From Clostridium_AD sp051278035 (GTDB lineage: Bacteria > Bacillota > Clostridia > Clostridiales > Clostridiaceae): a DNA stretch of 30,875 nt. Location of the stretch: contig NZ_JBNMNU010000032.1 in the NCBI RefSeq assembly GCF_051278035.1, positions 1 to 30,875 of the forward strand, given 5' to 3'. Below, in pieces: positions 22,928 through 30,875 of the stretch (within the stretch, counting starts at the first letter, position 1; each line of letters opens with the position of its first letter). Both the position numbers and the translations under genes were made by a program. A model generated the notes under the pieces. That model was given only the letters and a program-made list of their open reading frames with translations, did no database searches and was not told where the DNA came from.

Positions 22928-24610
22928 TTAGTTAACCTGAAACAGCTCGCTTCCATCAGTTTTTAACTTAAGAATTTGTGACGAACCACCAATAGCAACC
23001 GTATATACTCCATTGGCGTAGGTTAGTGTGGAGCTTCCGGGTGATTCAAAATAAATCCACTCAGATCCACTTACTAATTTCACAAGCTCTGAGCCATCAG
23101 TTTTCATTCTATAAATCCCAAGCTTGTCATCCGGCTGTGAGTCTGTATAATTACTAAAGTAGACATAGCCATTTGAAGCATTTATGCCGTATAAAGCGTA
23201 ATTGGAATCTGGCATTGTATAGAGTACTTCCTCACTGCTGCCATCAACTTTTGCTTTATTTATCTTTTGGTAAGTATCATCACTATAGTATATCCATCCA
23301 TCTTCTATAGAAAAAAATCTTGGGCTGCTACTTGATACCCTTTGGGTAGTGCTTCCATCTGTCTTTATACGATAAAGCCCAATGTTATTGTCTGCTTTAT
23401 TGAGTAAAGATAAATATACCCAATTTTCAATTACAACTATAGCTTGAGCCTCGATGCAAACAAGAGAATTTCCAGTTTCAAAATCAATTTTTTTCTTACT
23501 TGTTCCATCGGTTTTTATTTTATATAAAAAATTCTCTTGTGATTCAGAAGCGCCTTTTTCCAAATAGTAAATCCAATCATTAACCACAGCTATACCCATG
23601 GTTTGAGAATTAACTATAAGGGTTTTAGAGGAACCATCTTTTTTCATTTTGTATATGCCTTTACCCACCATGGTATCCGAATAGTAAATCCAATCTCCAA
23701 TTGTATTGAGGGAACCGCATACTGAATCACTAATCTTTGACTTTGATGATCCATCCGGCTTGTTCTTGTACAGCTTGTACCCATCACTTGAATTAAGGTA
23801 ATAATTATATTGTCCGTCGCTAACTACACTTCCCCCATTTGTCAGATTTCCAGAAGTGTTGCCATAAGTATAACTAATTGGTTGTTTTAGTGAAGTTATA
23901 GTGTCTGTATCTAGATTAAAATACTCTATTATCTTCATTGAAGTTTCATATCTATCTTTTCCGCCCAACCTAACTATAGTTATATTACTACTAACGCTAG
24001 CTAATAAATTATCTTTACCATTTAATAATATTGGATACCCCTTTATATCAGCTATACTTAATATACTAAGCGCATCTGCAAAGCTACTTCCTGTAGCTAT
24101 AACAATACTTGTACCTTTAGGTACCTTTAGATAATCGACTATTTTCTGATTTGTTTCATAACGATCCTTACCACCAAGTCTAATTATATTATATCCATTT
24201 GTAGTTAGATAATCTGAAATCTCACTACTAACTGCACCAGTACCACCTAATATATAGATGTTTTTTTCTTTGCTTAAGTTTGTTGTAATATACTCTAATA
24301 CCGTTTTGCTGTTACTAACATTCTTATTAACTAATAAAAGTGGTGCATTATGCTTATAAGCAAGCCCTGAACCAGCTAAGGCATCTGCAAAATTATTAGC
24401 TGTAGCTAATACAACTGCATCTGGTACTTTATCAGTATATTGCTCTTTCGCTATGGCAATAGAAGTTTCCATTCTATTAAGTCCAGCTAACCTTTGTACA
24501 TTTACTAATGGTGTTGTATCTGATACTGCATTTGTAATAACAGGAATATTTAAAAACAATAACACTAAACATACCGCAATGCTGTCCCCCATACTTTTTG
24601 CGCGTTTCAT
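22928..24610 (-). CDS. Secreted cell wall-binding protein: CWB2 repeats plus DUF5050 beta-propeller-like repeats
   Basis: The 560-aa surface protein starts with a signal peptide (MKRAKSMGDSIAVCLVLLFL). CWB2 repeat 1 (about residues 38-130; RLAGLNRMETSIAIAKEQY, then LATANNFADALAGSGLA) and repeat 2 (about 135-195; RLGGKDRYETNQKIVDYL, then ATGSSFADALS) follow. The third repeat is collapsed: RLGGKDRYETSMKIIEYF lacks the FADAL half. From about residue 250, six or so repeats of the form Y-K-x-DGS with GDWIYYSD or NDWIYYLE follow, typical of DUF5050. CWB2 domains bind anionic wall polymers in clostridial S-layers. No ribosome binding site is clear before this ATG or an ATG 18 nt upstream. A promoter, a structured leader and a terminator lie just upstream. 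Confidence 0.82.
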   Translation of the reverse strand: MKRAKSMGDSIAVCLVLLFLNIPVITNAVSDTTPLVNVQRLAGLNRMETSIAIAKEQYTDKVPDAVVLATANNFADALAGSGLAYKHNAPLLLVNKNVSNSKTVLEYITTNLSKEKNIYILGGTGAVSSEISDYLTTNGYNIIRLGGKDRYETNQKIVDYLKVPKGTSIVIATGSSFADALSILSIADIKGYPILLNGKDNLLASVSSNITIVRLGGKDRYETSMKIIEYFNLDTDTITSLKQPISYTYGNTSGNLTNGGSVVSDGQYNYYLNSSDGYKLYKNKPDGSSKSKISDSVCGSLNTIGDWIYYSDTMVGKGIYKMKKDGSSKTLIVNSQTMGIAVVNDWIYYLEKGASESQENFLYKIKTDGTSKKKIDFETGNSLVCIEAQAIVVIENWVYLSLLNKADNNIGLYRIKTDGSTTQRVSSSSPRFFSIEDGWIYYSDDTYQKINKAKVDGSSEEVLYTMPDSNYALYGINASNGYVYFSNYTDSQPDDKLGIYRMKTDGSELVKLVSGSEWIYFESPGSSTLTYANGVYTVAIGGSSQILKLKTDGSELFQVN

Positions 24611-24631
24611 GTATGTAAAAATAAACATAGG

Positions 24632-24668
24632 AAAAAGGCTATATCAGTTACCATAACTAATACAGCCT
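24632..24668 (-). terminator. Intrinsic terminator just upstream of the cell wall protein gene
   Basis: On the minus strand a 15-bp stem (24654-24668 with 24636-24650, two G-T wobbles) with a 3-nt loop is followed by five T residues (24632-24636). It ends 22 nt before the CWB2 protein ATG and closes the leader transcript that begins near 24775. Confidence 0.82.
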
Positions 24669-24775
24669 CTACTTTCCTTTATAATAAATCAATGAAATTT
24701 CCTGCTTGATTATATATATGGTGGAGGCGAACCGTACATATAATCAAGTAGCCACAATTTCTAGAAAAGATTTAC
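24632..24775 (-). ncRNA. Candidate structured leader RNA or small RNA upstream of the cell wall protein gene
   Basis: The predicted transcript runs from about 24775 to 24632 (roughly 144 nt), bounded by a good promoter and an intrinsic terminator. It contains a long hairpin at 24705-24748: 11 perfect outer base pairs plus an inner stem with one mismatch, and an 8-nt loop that reads UCGCCUCC in the RNA. The loop's GCCUC is complementary to GAGGC in the 5' arm of the terminator, and upstream CUACUU is complementary to AAGUAG next to it, so an alternative antiterminated fold is possible. The C-rich loop could also pair with Shine-Dalgarno sequences in trans. It matches no riboswitch or T-box class that I know. 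Confidence 0.5.
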
Positions 24776-24781
24776 TAGAGA

Positions 24782-24810
24782 ATTATAGGTAACTATTGTG
24801 AGCCTCTCAA
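24782..24810 (-). promoter_or_regulatory. Promoter of the leader RNA and cell wall protein gene
   Basis: On the minus strand TTGAGA (24805-24810) and a perfect TATAAT (24782-24787) are spaced 17 nt. The stretch from 24811 to 24951, up to the dehydrogenase stop codon, shows only a weak TTTTAC/GTAAAA hairpin and no gene. Confidence 0.7.
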
Positions 24811-24951
24811 CTTCACTTTATGACAATCTTAAACTTTATAAATACTATGAGCACAGTAGTTGCGAGGAATATGATCATCTATATCAGAATGAAGATTAAG
24901 GTTGGAATTTTGTAATGATAGACTTTTACAGTGTAAAAATCATCCCTTGTT

Positions 24952-26208
24952 TTATTTGTTTTCAAGAGTCTCTAACAAAAACTTCTCTGCTTCTTCACAC
25001 CAAACATTATTGTTTCTCTTACATATTTCAGATAACCTTTTATAAAACTCATTATTTTCACCCAGCTTTTTAAAGTCTTCAATTGCTGTTAATTCCAATT
25101 CTATATGAGGATAAATCAACTTCTTTCCTCCTGGAATATTCGGTAAATTTTTTATGGTTTCTGGTGCTGCATTTAATCCACCTATATGAGTTATCATATA
25201 GGATGGGTTAATAACTCCCTTTTCAGACAGCTCTATAGACTCTAACATATCCCCCGTTGATCCCCCTGATGTTCCAACTATATGAGTCCCTTCATAGTGA
25301 ACTTTATAAAAGTTAAATGGAACCTTAAACTTACTATCTGTTGGACCCGCAAAGAAATTTAAGCAGCCATCATTACATAATATATCATCAGCATTTTCTA
25401 TTAATTGATTACCAGCAGCAAAAACAAATGCATCATCATATCCCTTTCCACCGGATAACTCCATTAGCTTACTTACTGCATCTATATCTTTTGTATTAAG
25501 ATATATTAATTCAACACCTTTTTCTCTGGCATCTTCAACTTTTATTAAACTAGCTGCTCTCTTTAATCTTGCTACGTCTATATCTACAACTACAACTAAT
25601 CTTGGTTTTATTGATCCATTAATAGCGTATTCTATGGCCCCGAGTCCCATGGGGCCAGCACAGCCAAGTAATGCAACCTTACCACCTTCTTTTATCCCCA
25701 TATCATGTTTATAAACATATTGCTTTGTATGATAACTAGCGTGGAAAGCTCCTATTATGCATGACATAGGTTCTGCCAAAGATGCATTTGCAAAATATGT
25801 CCCATTAAGTGGAAGCACACAACCTAAGTCTATTGCTATTTTAGGAATTATACAATAAGATGCATTTCCTCCAAAGTACTCATAGCTGTATCCTGCTGAG
25901 TAACCTGATTCAAGCCCCATTGCTGGTTGTAGTATAAATCTTTGTCCTTGTTTGAATCTATCTTTTAAATTGCTTCCTACTCTTTCTATAATACCAGCTA
26001 ATTCATGGCCTGTGATAGCTGGGTGTTCAGATACATTTTCTGGAACCCTTTTGTGTTCTTCTCCCCTAATTAGCGCTTTATAGGTTGATAAACAAACACT
26101 ATTTGAAATTACCTTTACAAGTAATTCATCTTCTGCAATTTCTGGCAACTCAAATTCTCTAATGTATATTTTATTTTTCCCAGCTAAAACTGCTGCTCTA
26201 GTCTTCAT
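24952..26208 (-). CDS. Zinc-binding MDR-family dehydrogenase, YggP-like
   Basis: This is a 418-aa medium-chain dehydrogenase. The N-terminal GroES-like domain has the zinc-site Cys in SNSVCLSTYKALIRGEEHK and the GHE motif in HPAITGHELAGIIERVG. The Rossmann domain carries VALLGCAGPMGLGAIEYA and VVVDIDVARLKRA. The length, the YSYEYFGGNASYCIIPK region and position in a mannitol-type PTS operon match YggP of the E. coli yggP-cmtAB-yggC cluster. It probably oxidises the phosphorylated polyol or a derivative delivered by the PTS; this is inference. AAGGAGAAGGTGG precedes the ATG. It is the last gene of the operon, 33 nt after the EIICB gene. Confidence 0.82.
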   Translation of the reverse strand: MKTRAAVLAGKNKIYIREFELPEIAEDELLVKVISNSVCLSTYKALIRGEEHKRVPENVSEHPAITGHELAGIIERVGSNLKDRFKQGQRFILQPAMGLESGYSAGYSYEYFGGNASYCIIPKIAIDLGCVLPLNGTYFANASLAEPMSCIIGAFHASYHTKQYVYKHDMGIKEGGKVALLGCAGPMGLGAIEYAINGSIKPRLVVVVDIDVARLKRAASLIKVEDAREKGVELIYLNTKDIDAVSKLMELSGGKGYDDAFVFAAGNQLIENADDILCNDGCLNFFAGPTDSKFKVPFNFYKVHYEGTHIVGTSGGSTGDMLESIELSEKGVINPSYMITHIGGLNAAPETIKNLPNIPGGKKLIYPHIELELTAIEDFKKLGENNEFYKRLSEICKRNNNVWCEEAEKFLLETLENK

Positions 26209-26241
26209 AATCCACCTTCTCCTTATTGTCTTTATTTTTTA

Positions 26242-27675
26242 CTATTGTGCAATTAGTTCTGCTAATAATTCATTTATACTTATATCTTTCATAAAGTTTT
26301 CAATAGTAACTATACGCTTGTTTGGCCATTTTAATCTAGTTCTGTCTAATAAACTCTTATGAATCACAATTACATCAGCTTCTTGCGGCACTTTTTCAAT
26401 AGCAAAGTTTTTAACTATTACTGATAGACCTTCTTTTTCTACTGTTTTTCTAAATGCACTAGCTCCCATTGCACTGCTTCCAAGGCCTGCATCACATGCA
26501 AATGCAACAAATTTCACTTGCTTATTAACTGCAGCATTATTTTGTACTAATGTAGAATTTAATAAATCCTTTCCTTCTTTTTTCATTTCTTTTGACTTAC
26601 TGAGTGATTCTTCAAACTCATCACCAGTTTGTTTAGAGGATTTTAATATTAAAGAAGTTATTGCAAAGCTTACTGCTGTAGCTACTAATACTCCTGAAAT
26701 TACTCCTATAAAGTTTCCTTTTGGCGTTAATGCTAAATATGCAAATATTGATCCTGGGCTTGGTCCTGCTACGAGTCCTACTTTAAATAAGCTGAAGGTT
26801 ACTATACCTGAAGCTGCACCACATATCATACTTACAATTAATATTGGCTTCATTAATACATATGGGAAGTATATTTCATGAATACCACCTAAGAAGTGTA
26901 TTATTATAGCTCCTGGAGCTGTTTTCTTAGATGCACCTTTCCCAAATAAAGAATATGCAAGCAATAATCCGAGTCCTGGTCCTGGGTTTGAAGCAACCAT
27001 AAAGAAAATAGATTTTCCAGCCTCTAACGATGCTTGCATTCCTAATGGATAGTAAATACCTTGATCAATTACGTTATTTAGAAATAATACTTTTGCAGGT
27101 TCATTAATAACTGATAAAAGCGGTAAGAAACCTGTTTTTACTAAAGCTTCAATTAGTACAGTTATTGCATTGTTTGCTTGTAGAATTATTGGCCCTATTA
27201 ATGAATAAGAGATTAAGCTAAGTAATAATCCGATTATACCTAATGAGAAGTTATTTATTACCATTTCGAATCCAGTAGGTATTTTATCTTCAACAAATTT
27301 ATCGAATTTCTTTATTACATATGCACTAAGCGGTCCCATAACCATTGCCCCTAGGAACATTGGTATACTTGACCCTATTATTAATCCAAAAGTACCAATA
27401 ACACCTGCTACTCCACCTCTTTCACCCCATACAAGTTTACCACCTGTATGTGCAAGTAATAGAGGAAGCATAAACGTTATCATAGGACCTACTAATTTTC
27501 CAAAGTATTCACTAGGAATCCATCCTGTTGGTATGAATAATGCCGTTAAAAACCCCCATGCAATAAATGCACCCATATTGGGAATAACCATTGCTGTTAG
27601 GAATCCACCAAATGCTTGCACTTTAGATCTCATGCTTTTCTTTTGAATTAACTGTGTTTGTTTTCTAGTTTCCAT
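26242..27675 (-). CDS. Mannitol-family PTS EIICB component (CmtA-like)
   Basis: This 477-aa PTS permease has an EIIC membrane domain (about 20-345) and a fused EIIB domain (about 386-477). EIIC carries MVIPNMGAFIAWGFLTALF, the substrate-site motif GGIHEIYFPYVLMKP (263-277) and GPSPGSIFAY of the mannitol class. EIIB has the phosphoacceptor C394 in FACDAGLGSSAMGASAF. It lacks the EIIA domain that MtlA fuses at the C-terminus; EIIA is a separate gene here, as with CmtA/CmtB. A GGGGGG site lies before the ATG, which overlaps the kinase stop by 11 nt. It should import and phosphorylate a hexitol-like sugar alcohol. Confidence 0.92.
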   Translation of the reverse strand: METRKQTQLIQKKSMRSKVQAFGGFLTAMVIPNMGAFIAWGFLTALFIPTGWIPSEYFGKLVGPMITFMLPLLLAHTGGKLVWGERGGVAGVIGTFGLIIGSSIPMFLGAMVMGPLSAYVIKKFDKFVEDKIPTGFEMVINNFSLGIIGLLLSLISYSLIGPIILQANNAITVLIEALVKTGFLPLLSVINEPAKVLFLNNVIDQGIYYPLGMQASLEAGKSIFFMVASNPGPGLGLLLAYSLFGKGASKKTAPGAIIIHFLGGIHEIYFPYVLMKPILIVSMICGAASGIVTFSLFKVGLVAGPSPGSIFAYLALTPKGNFIGVISGVLVATAVSFAITSLILKSSKQTGDEFEESLSKSKEMKKEGKDLLNSTLVQNNAAVNKQVKFVAFACDAGLGSSAMGASAFRKTVEKEGLSVIVKNFAIEKVPQEADVIVIHKSLLDRTRLKWPNKRIVTIENFMKDISINELLAELIAQ

Positions 27676-28438
27676 TGAATTTACCCCCCATTATATATTT
27701 TCCATTACTTAATAGTTCGAGCTGTAAGTCAGACTTTAGACTATTGTTTAATACTCTTTTTACATTTGTGCTGTCGCTTTTTTCATAAAACTTTATTGCT
27801 TCTTCCTCTGATATTCCCCCTTTCATTTTTCGCTGTATTAGTCTGTCCTTTAACATTGTTTCATTAGCTTTAATGAAAATACTATAATCGCAATAATCCT
27901 TTAAGTCCCTCCATCCGTCTTCATTTATTAAAAGCCAATTACCCTCAATTAGTATGATTTCTTTACTAACTACTATTTGATCTTCTACCACATCATGTAG
28001 CTTTCGATCGTAAATTGGCCATTTAACGCTTTCATTTTTCAAGACTTTTATTTTTGACTTTAGTTTACTTAAATTAAATGTTTCCGGACATCCTTTAACT
28101 TCTACCATAGGAACTTCTTTTCCATCAATTATTACTTTGTGGTTTTTAATATACTGCTTATGATAGTGAAACCCATCAAGACCAATTGCTTGTATCTCCT
28201 CAATATTTTCACTATTCTTGGAAAGAAATTCTAAGAATGATGCTAAAGTACTTTTACCAACTCCAGGTGATGCCACTAGGTAAACCAAGAGTTTCCCTTT
28301 TTTGCGTTTTTTCATAATTTTCAAGTGTTTTAATAGTGGTATAAATATATTTTCAATATCTTCTTCGTAATAGTTTGCATTTACTTCTAAGGTGTTAACT
28401 GAAACCTTATACGATTTAACTTTATCTAGCATATACAC
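27665..28438 (-). CDS. P-loop kinase of the uridine kinase/panK-like fold, YggC-like
   Basis: The 257-aa cytoplasmic NTPase has Walker A at residues 57-64 (SPGVGKST). Catalytic features of the phosphoribulokinase/uridine kinase superfamily follow: AIGLDGFHYHKQYI, WPIYDRKLHDVVEDQI and IILIEGNWLLINEDGW. It resembles YggC of E. coli, which sits beside cmtAB, and the related fructose/fructoselysine-type kinases; the substrate is unproven. The start is GTG, with GAGG 7 nt before it; an in-frame ATG lies 6 nt further in. It overlaps the EIIA gene by 13 nt and the EIICB gene by 11 nt, so it is tightly co-translated with the transporter. Confidence 0.82.
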   Translation of the reverse strand: MYMLDKVKSYKVSVNTLEVNANYYEEDIENIFIPLLKHLKIMKKRKKGKLLVYLVASPGVGKSTLASFLEFLSKNSENIEEIQAIGLDGFHYHKQYIKNHKVIIDGKEVPMVEVKGCPETFNLSKLKSKIKVLKNESVKWPIYDRKLHDVVEDQIVVSKEIILIEGNWLLINEDGWRDLKDYCDYSIFIKANETMLKDRLIQRKMKGGISEEEAIKFYEKSDSTNVKRVLNNSLKSDLQLELLSNGKYIMGGKFNGN

Positions 28439-28854
28439 TCAAGTACCTCTTCCTTAGATTTAGCTAAGAATAATTTTTCCATTGATTCCTCTTCCATAAG
28501 TAAATCTGTTAGCCCGGATATTAATTGCAAATGCGTTTCTGAATCATTTGCAGCTAAAACAATAATCAATTCTACATCTTTATCTTCTGGAAATTTCACA
28601 CTTTTTGATAATTTTAAAAGTGATACTCCTGTTTTTAACACTCCATGTTCTGGTCTAGAGTGTGGCATAGCAATGCCTGGCATAATAACTATATATGGAC
28701 CGTTTTTCACTACATTTTCTACCATTGCACTAATATACTCTTCTTTTATAAATCCTTTTTCCTTTAATGGAGCAGCAGCAACTTTAATTGCTTCTTGCCA
28801 ACATGACACTTCATCTACAACATTTATATTGTTTTTTACCATTTCTCTTAACAT
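28426..28854 (-). CDS. Mannitol/fructose-type PTS EIIA component (CmtB-like)
   Basis: This is a 142-aa soluble EIIA of the PTS_EIIA_2 fold. The phosphoacceptor histidine is H65, in IMPGIAMPHSRPEHGV, and LKLSKSVKFPEDKDVELIIV follows with LAANDSETHLQLISGLTDLL. It passes phosphate from HPr to EIIB C394 of the permease encoded two genes down. AGGAGATAG lies before the ATG. It lies 19 nt after the regulator gene and overlaps the kinase gene by 13 nt. The same product may phosphorylate the PRD domains of the regulator. Confidence 0.93.
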   Translation of the reverse strand: MLREMVKNNINVVDEVSCWQEAIKVAAAPLKEKGFIKEEYISAMVENVVKNGPYIVIMPGIAMPHSRPEHGVLKTGVSLLKLSKSVKFPEDKDVELIIVLAANDSETHLQLISGLTDLLMEEESMEKLFLAKSKEEVLECIC

Positions 28855-28873
28855 ATTATCTATCTCCTATTGT

Positions 28874-30757
28874 TTATAATTTTTTTATTCGTTCTGAAAG
28901 ATATTCTTTTAATATTCTTTCAATATAGCTTTTTACAGCCTCTTTGTTTCCACTCTTTATATCATCTAAGAATAATTCATCATCAAATATAGCACTACTT
29001 ATACTTGATATTGCTAGTATCCCTCGTAGGTCATCTTTCGGTATTAACATAACTACAATCACCTTTGATTTAGAAAAATATTCATCTTCAAAGTGTGCTC
29101 TCTCAGGCTTTATTAATATGAATTTAGATTCATCTACTCCGTTTGTCTTTGCATGTAATAACACAAATTTAAACTCTGGTATAACTTGAGTAGATAATTT
29201 CTCTCTTTTCTTTAAATCATTATATATATGATTCTTTCCATCTTCATCCGCTCCTACCACTTCACTTACAAATGTCATAACTTCATCCATTTTAATCCCT
29301 GATTTTACAGTATATAGCTCAAAGTTTTTAATAATGGAGCTTATTTCTTTAGTTACTAAACCTATTTCATGCACTTGAGTAAGTGTATCTACCTTTTCAC
29401 TACCTATACTTGGGGTGGTATTATTTAAGACGTTTTCTATTTCTTCAGAAATTATTAAAACATCTCTCTCTGTTAGCATTGGATTTACCTTAATATAATT
29501 GTAGTTAGAATTGCTTATATCAAAAGTAGATATTAAAATTTCAACCTCTTGCATTTTATCAGATGATAATTCACTAATAGAAAGAGTTAGTACCCTTACT
29601 CTATCGTAGAAAATGTGAGATATCCTTGAAGATAGTAACGCAGATATTCCAATTCCACTATAACAAACAACTCCTACATTTGCTTTTCTACTATATTTAT
29701 AATCCCTTTTTAGTCTTACCTCCGCTCCTCCAAAATGTATTGCTATTAGCCCTAATTCCTGTTCTGGAACCTTAAGACTAAATTTATCTTCAATTACCTT
29801 TGCAACTCTCTGAGCTTTTGCATATACCTTTGGGTATAAACTTTTAATCTCATTTTGGAATGGATTTTGAATTTCAATTCCATGCTGCAAACGTATAATT
29901 GTTGGTCTTACATGAGCTATTAAACCTTTTATAAAATCTGTATCCTGTTTAAGTCGATAAGCTATAGCACTATCGTACTGCTCAATCATTTCATATATCA
30001 TATACCTAATGTCAGGTTCTATATCAAATATATCTTCATTTTCATTTATGTGTTGTAATTTGGCACCTTCTATATATATATATAAATCTATTATTTCTGT
30101 AGTAGTGTATTCTGCTGAAAACTGCTCACTTAGTATAGAGATTAATTCTATTACAAACTCATAACGTTTAATGTTTTGTGATGTTAAACCTATGCTTTTT
30201 TCTATTTCGTTTTTCTTTCCAATTATTATTCGTTTTGTCATTATGGACAAATATATTATAAGTTCTGTATAAGAACTTTCAGTCATTCCACTTAATTTAT
30301 TGTCTTTTAATTTTTTTATCGAATCGATTACATTGTTTACAATATTAGGTTCTACTAAATCAAATAATTTACATAGTGGATCCTGTGTATTTCGATATAC
30401 ATATCTCATACATGCTTTTCTGTAATCTTCTTCTTTAAACTCTAGATAAATTCCAAGTCCAGATCTTCTAACTACGTTTATATTGTTTTTTAAAAACCAC
30501 TTTTCTATATTATCTAAATCATTATTAATTGTTCCTTCACTAACCATTAAAATACTTGAATAATAATATATTTTTTGTGGTTCTTCTTGCTTTAATATTT
30601 CTAGAATAAGTCGATTATGACGTTCTTCTTTATTTTGAGGATCACTATATTCTAGCTTATTTAATTCTTCTAGCAGTTTATTTTTATTAGTCTCACTACC
30701 TATAATGCTTATGCCTTTTTTAGACTTTGTGTCTAATTTAAGGTCATATTGTATTTG
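28874..30757 (-). pseudogene. MtlR/BglG-family PRD transcription activator, 5' end removed by an insertion
   Basis: This is the activator for the PTS operon. The intact part (numbered from the ATG at 30547, 557 aa) has the end of the second HTH (SEGTINNDLDNIEKWFLK), PRD1 and PRD2 (H212 in LIAHVRPTIIRLQHG; H271 in LIAIHFGGAE), an EIIB-Gat-like domain (C295 in VGVVCYSGIGIS) and an EIIA-Mtl-like domain (H465 in FVLLHAKTNG). The frame stays open upstream for 70 more codons with matching regulator sequence (LEELNKLEYSDPQNKEER, LILEILKQEEP), then runs into an IS-like end at about 30756. The first HTH and the native start are missing. Translation from 30547 has no good ribosome binding site and would lack a complete DNA-binding domain. 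Confidence 0.82.
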
Positions 30758-30875
30758 TCAAGTGAAAACTCCCCCATATTCTAACCCAAAACTCCCCCAC
30801 TAAAAATTGTAAAAAAAATAATATTTATCTTAATAATTGTATAGTTGAGAAAAATTTTATTGTTGTTTTGCAAGC
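30756..30875. mobile_element. End of an IS21-like insertion sequence (partial)
   Basis: The regulator coding sequence stops abruptly at a TGTCAAGTGAAAACTCCCCC sequence. Within the next 45 bp the 12-mer AAAACTCCCCCA occurs twice as a direct repeat (30765-30776 and 30788-30799). A TGT terminus with tandem inner repeats is typical of IS21-family ends. The rest to 30875 is AT-rich and non-coding, as expected before the istA gene. No transposase lies in the window, so the family name is an inference from the terminus. Confidence 0.6.

Noticed and set aside
22756..22956. 66-codon frame on the minus strand after the cell wall protein gene
   Set aside because: It starts inside the preceding gene, has no ribosome binding site and no recognisable domain; only its position before a terminator speaks for it.
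24607..24654. 15-codon ORF whose TGA overlaps the cell wall protein ATG
   Set aside because: It looked like a coupled leader peptide, but its start lies in the terminator loop and any transcript starting at 24775 would fold it away.
24718..24792. 24-codon plus-strand ORF beginning MVEANRTYNQ
   Set aside because: I considered a transposase C-terminal remnant, but it lies within the hairpin and promoter of the leader RNA, has no ribosome binding site and I could not tie it to a family.
24632..24810. Known riboswitch or T-box in the leader
   Set aside because: No T-box AGGGTGG-type motif, no c-di-GMP-I, ydaO or cobalamin-type conserved boxes were seen.
1..30875. tRNA, rRNA or CRISPR arrays
   Set aside because: No cloverleaf with CCA-type end, no rRNA-like conserved sequence and no regularly spaced direct repeats were seen anywhere in the window.

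Overview
The window looks like chromosome of a low-GC anaerobic Firmicute, most likely Clostridium or a close relative. The genes are AT-rich with strong AGGAGG-type ribosome binding sites. They include ethanolamine ammonia-lyase with a two-component ANTAR antiterminator, a short EtfAB pair with an FAD hydroxyacid dehydrogenase and an acyl-CoA dehydrogenase, a CWB2-type cell wall-binding protein and a PRD-type PTS regulator. The species cannot be named from the sequence alone. Almost all genes lie on the minus strand, so transcription mostly runs from high to low coordinates. Promoter and hairpin calls come from reading the sequence by eye.

Region 1 (1-6400, minus) is the regulatory and catalytic head of an ethanolamine utilisation (eut) operon: eutV-eutW-eutA-eutB-eutC-eutL, with eutL running off the left edge. 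A near-consensus promoter precedes eutV. Both eutV and eutA are preceded by the P1-P2 double hairpin with ANNGNN hexaloops that EutV binds, and each P2 overlaps the 5' arm of an intrinsic terminator. The signalling genes and the enzyme genes therefore appear to be under the same antitermination control. A 34-codon small ORF with its own promoter lies just upstream.

Region 2 (6500-8330, plus) is a two-gene unit: a NahK-like sugar 1-kinase and a cytoplasmic CBM9-like protein, closed by a long terminator. Region 3 (8360-10560, minus) is a DrrAB-type ABC exporter followed by a small membrane protein. Region 4 (10680-12750, minus) is a dCache chemoreceptor. Region 5 (12930-14380, minus) is diaminopropionate ammonia-lyase, with the remnant of a TPR-like gene behind it.

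Region 6 (14679-19506, minus) is an operon etfB-etfA-FAD hydroxyacid dehydrogenase-acyl-CoA dehydrogenase. It has a good promoter, a GntR-type palindrome at the start site, a cre-like site inside and a terminator. It resembles the electron-confurcating lactate oxidation system, here joined to a Bcd-type enzyme. Region 7 (19576-22575, minus) holds BlaI, a broken BlaR1/M56 sensor, a YdeI/OmpD-associated protein and a small membrane protein. A 48-bp perfect palindrome covers the blaI promoter.

Region 8 (22721-24810, minus) is a CWB2/DUF5050 cell-surface protein. Its promoter is followed by a structured leader of about 144 nt that ends in an intrinsic terminator just before the gene, which makes it a candidate undescribed riboregulator or small RNA. 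Region 9 (24952-30875, minus) is a mannitol-family PTS cluster resembling the E. coli yggP-cmtAB-yggC cluster: dehydrogenase, EIICB, P-loop kinase, EIIA and an MtlR-type activator. The activator has lost its N-terminus to what looks like the end of an IS21-family element, which continues past the right edge.
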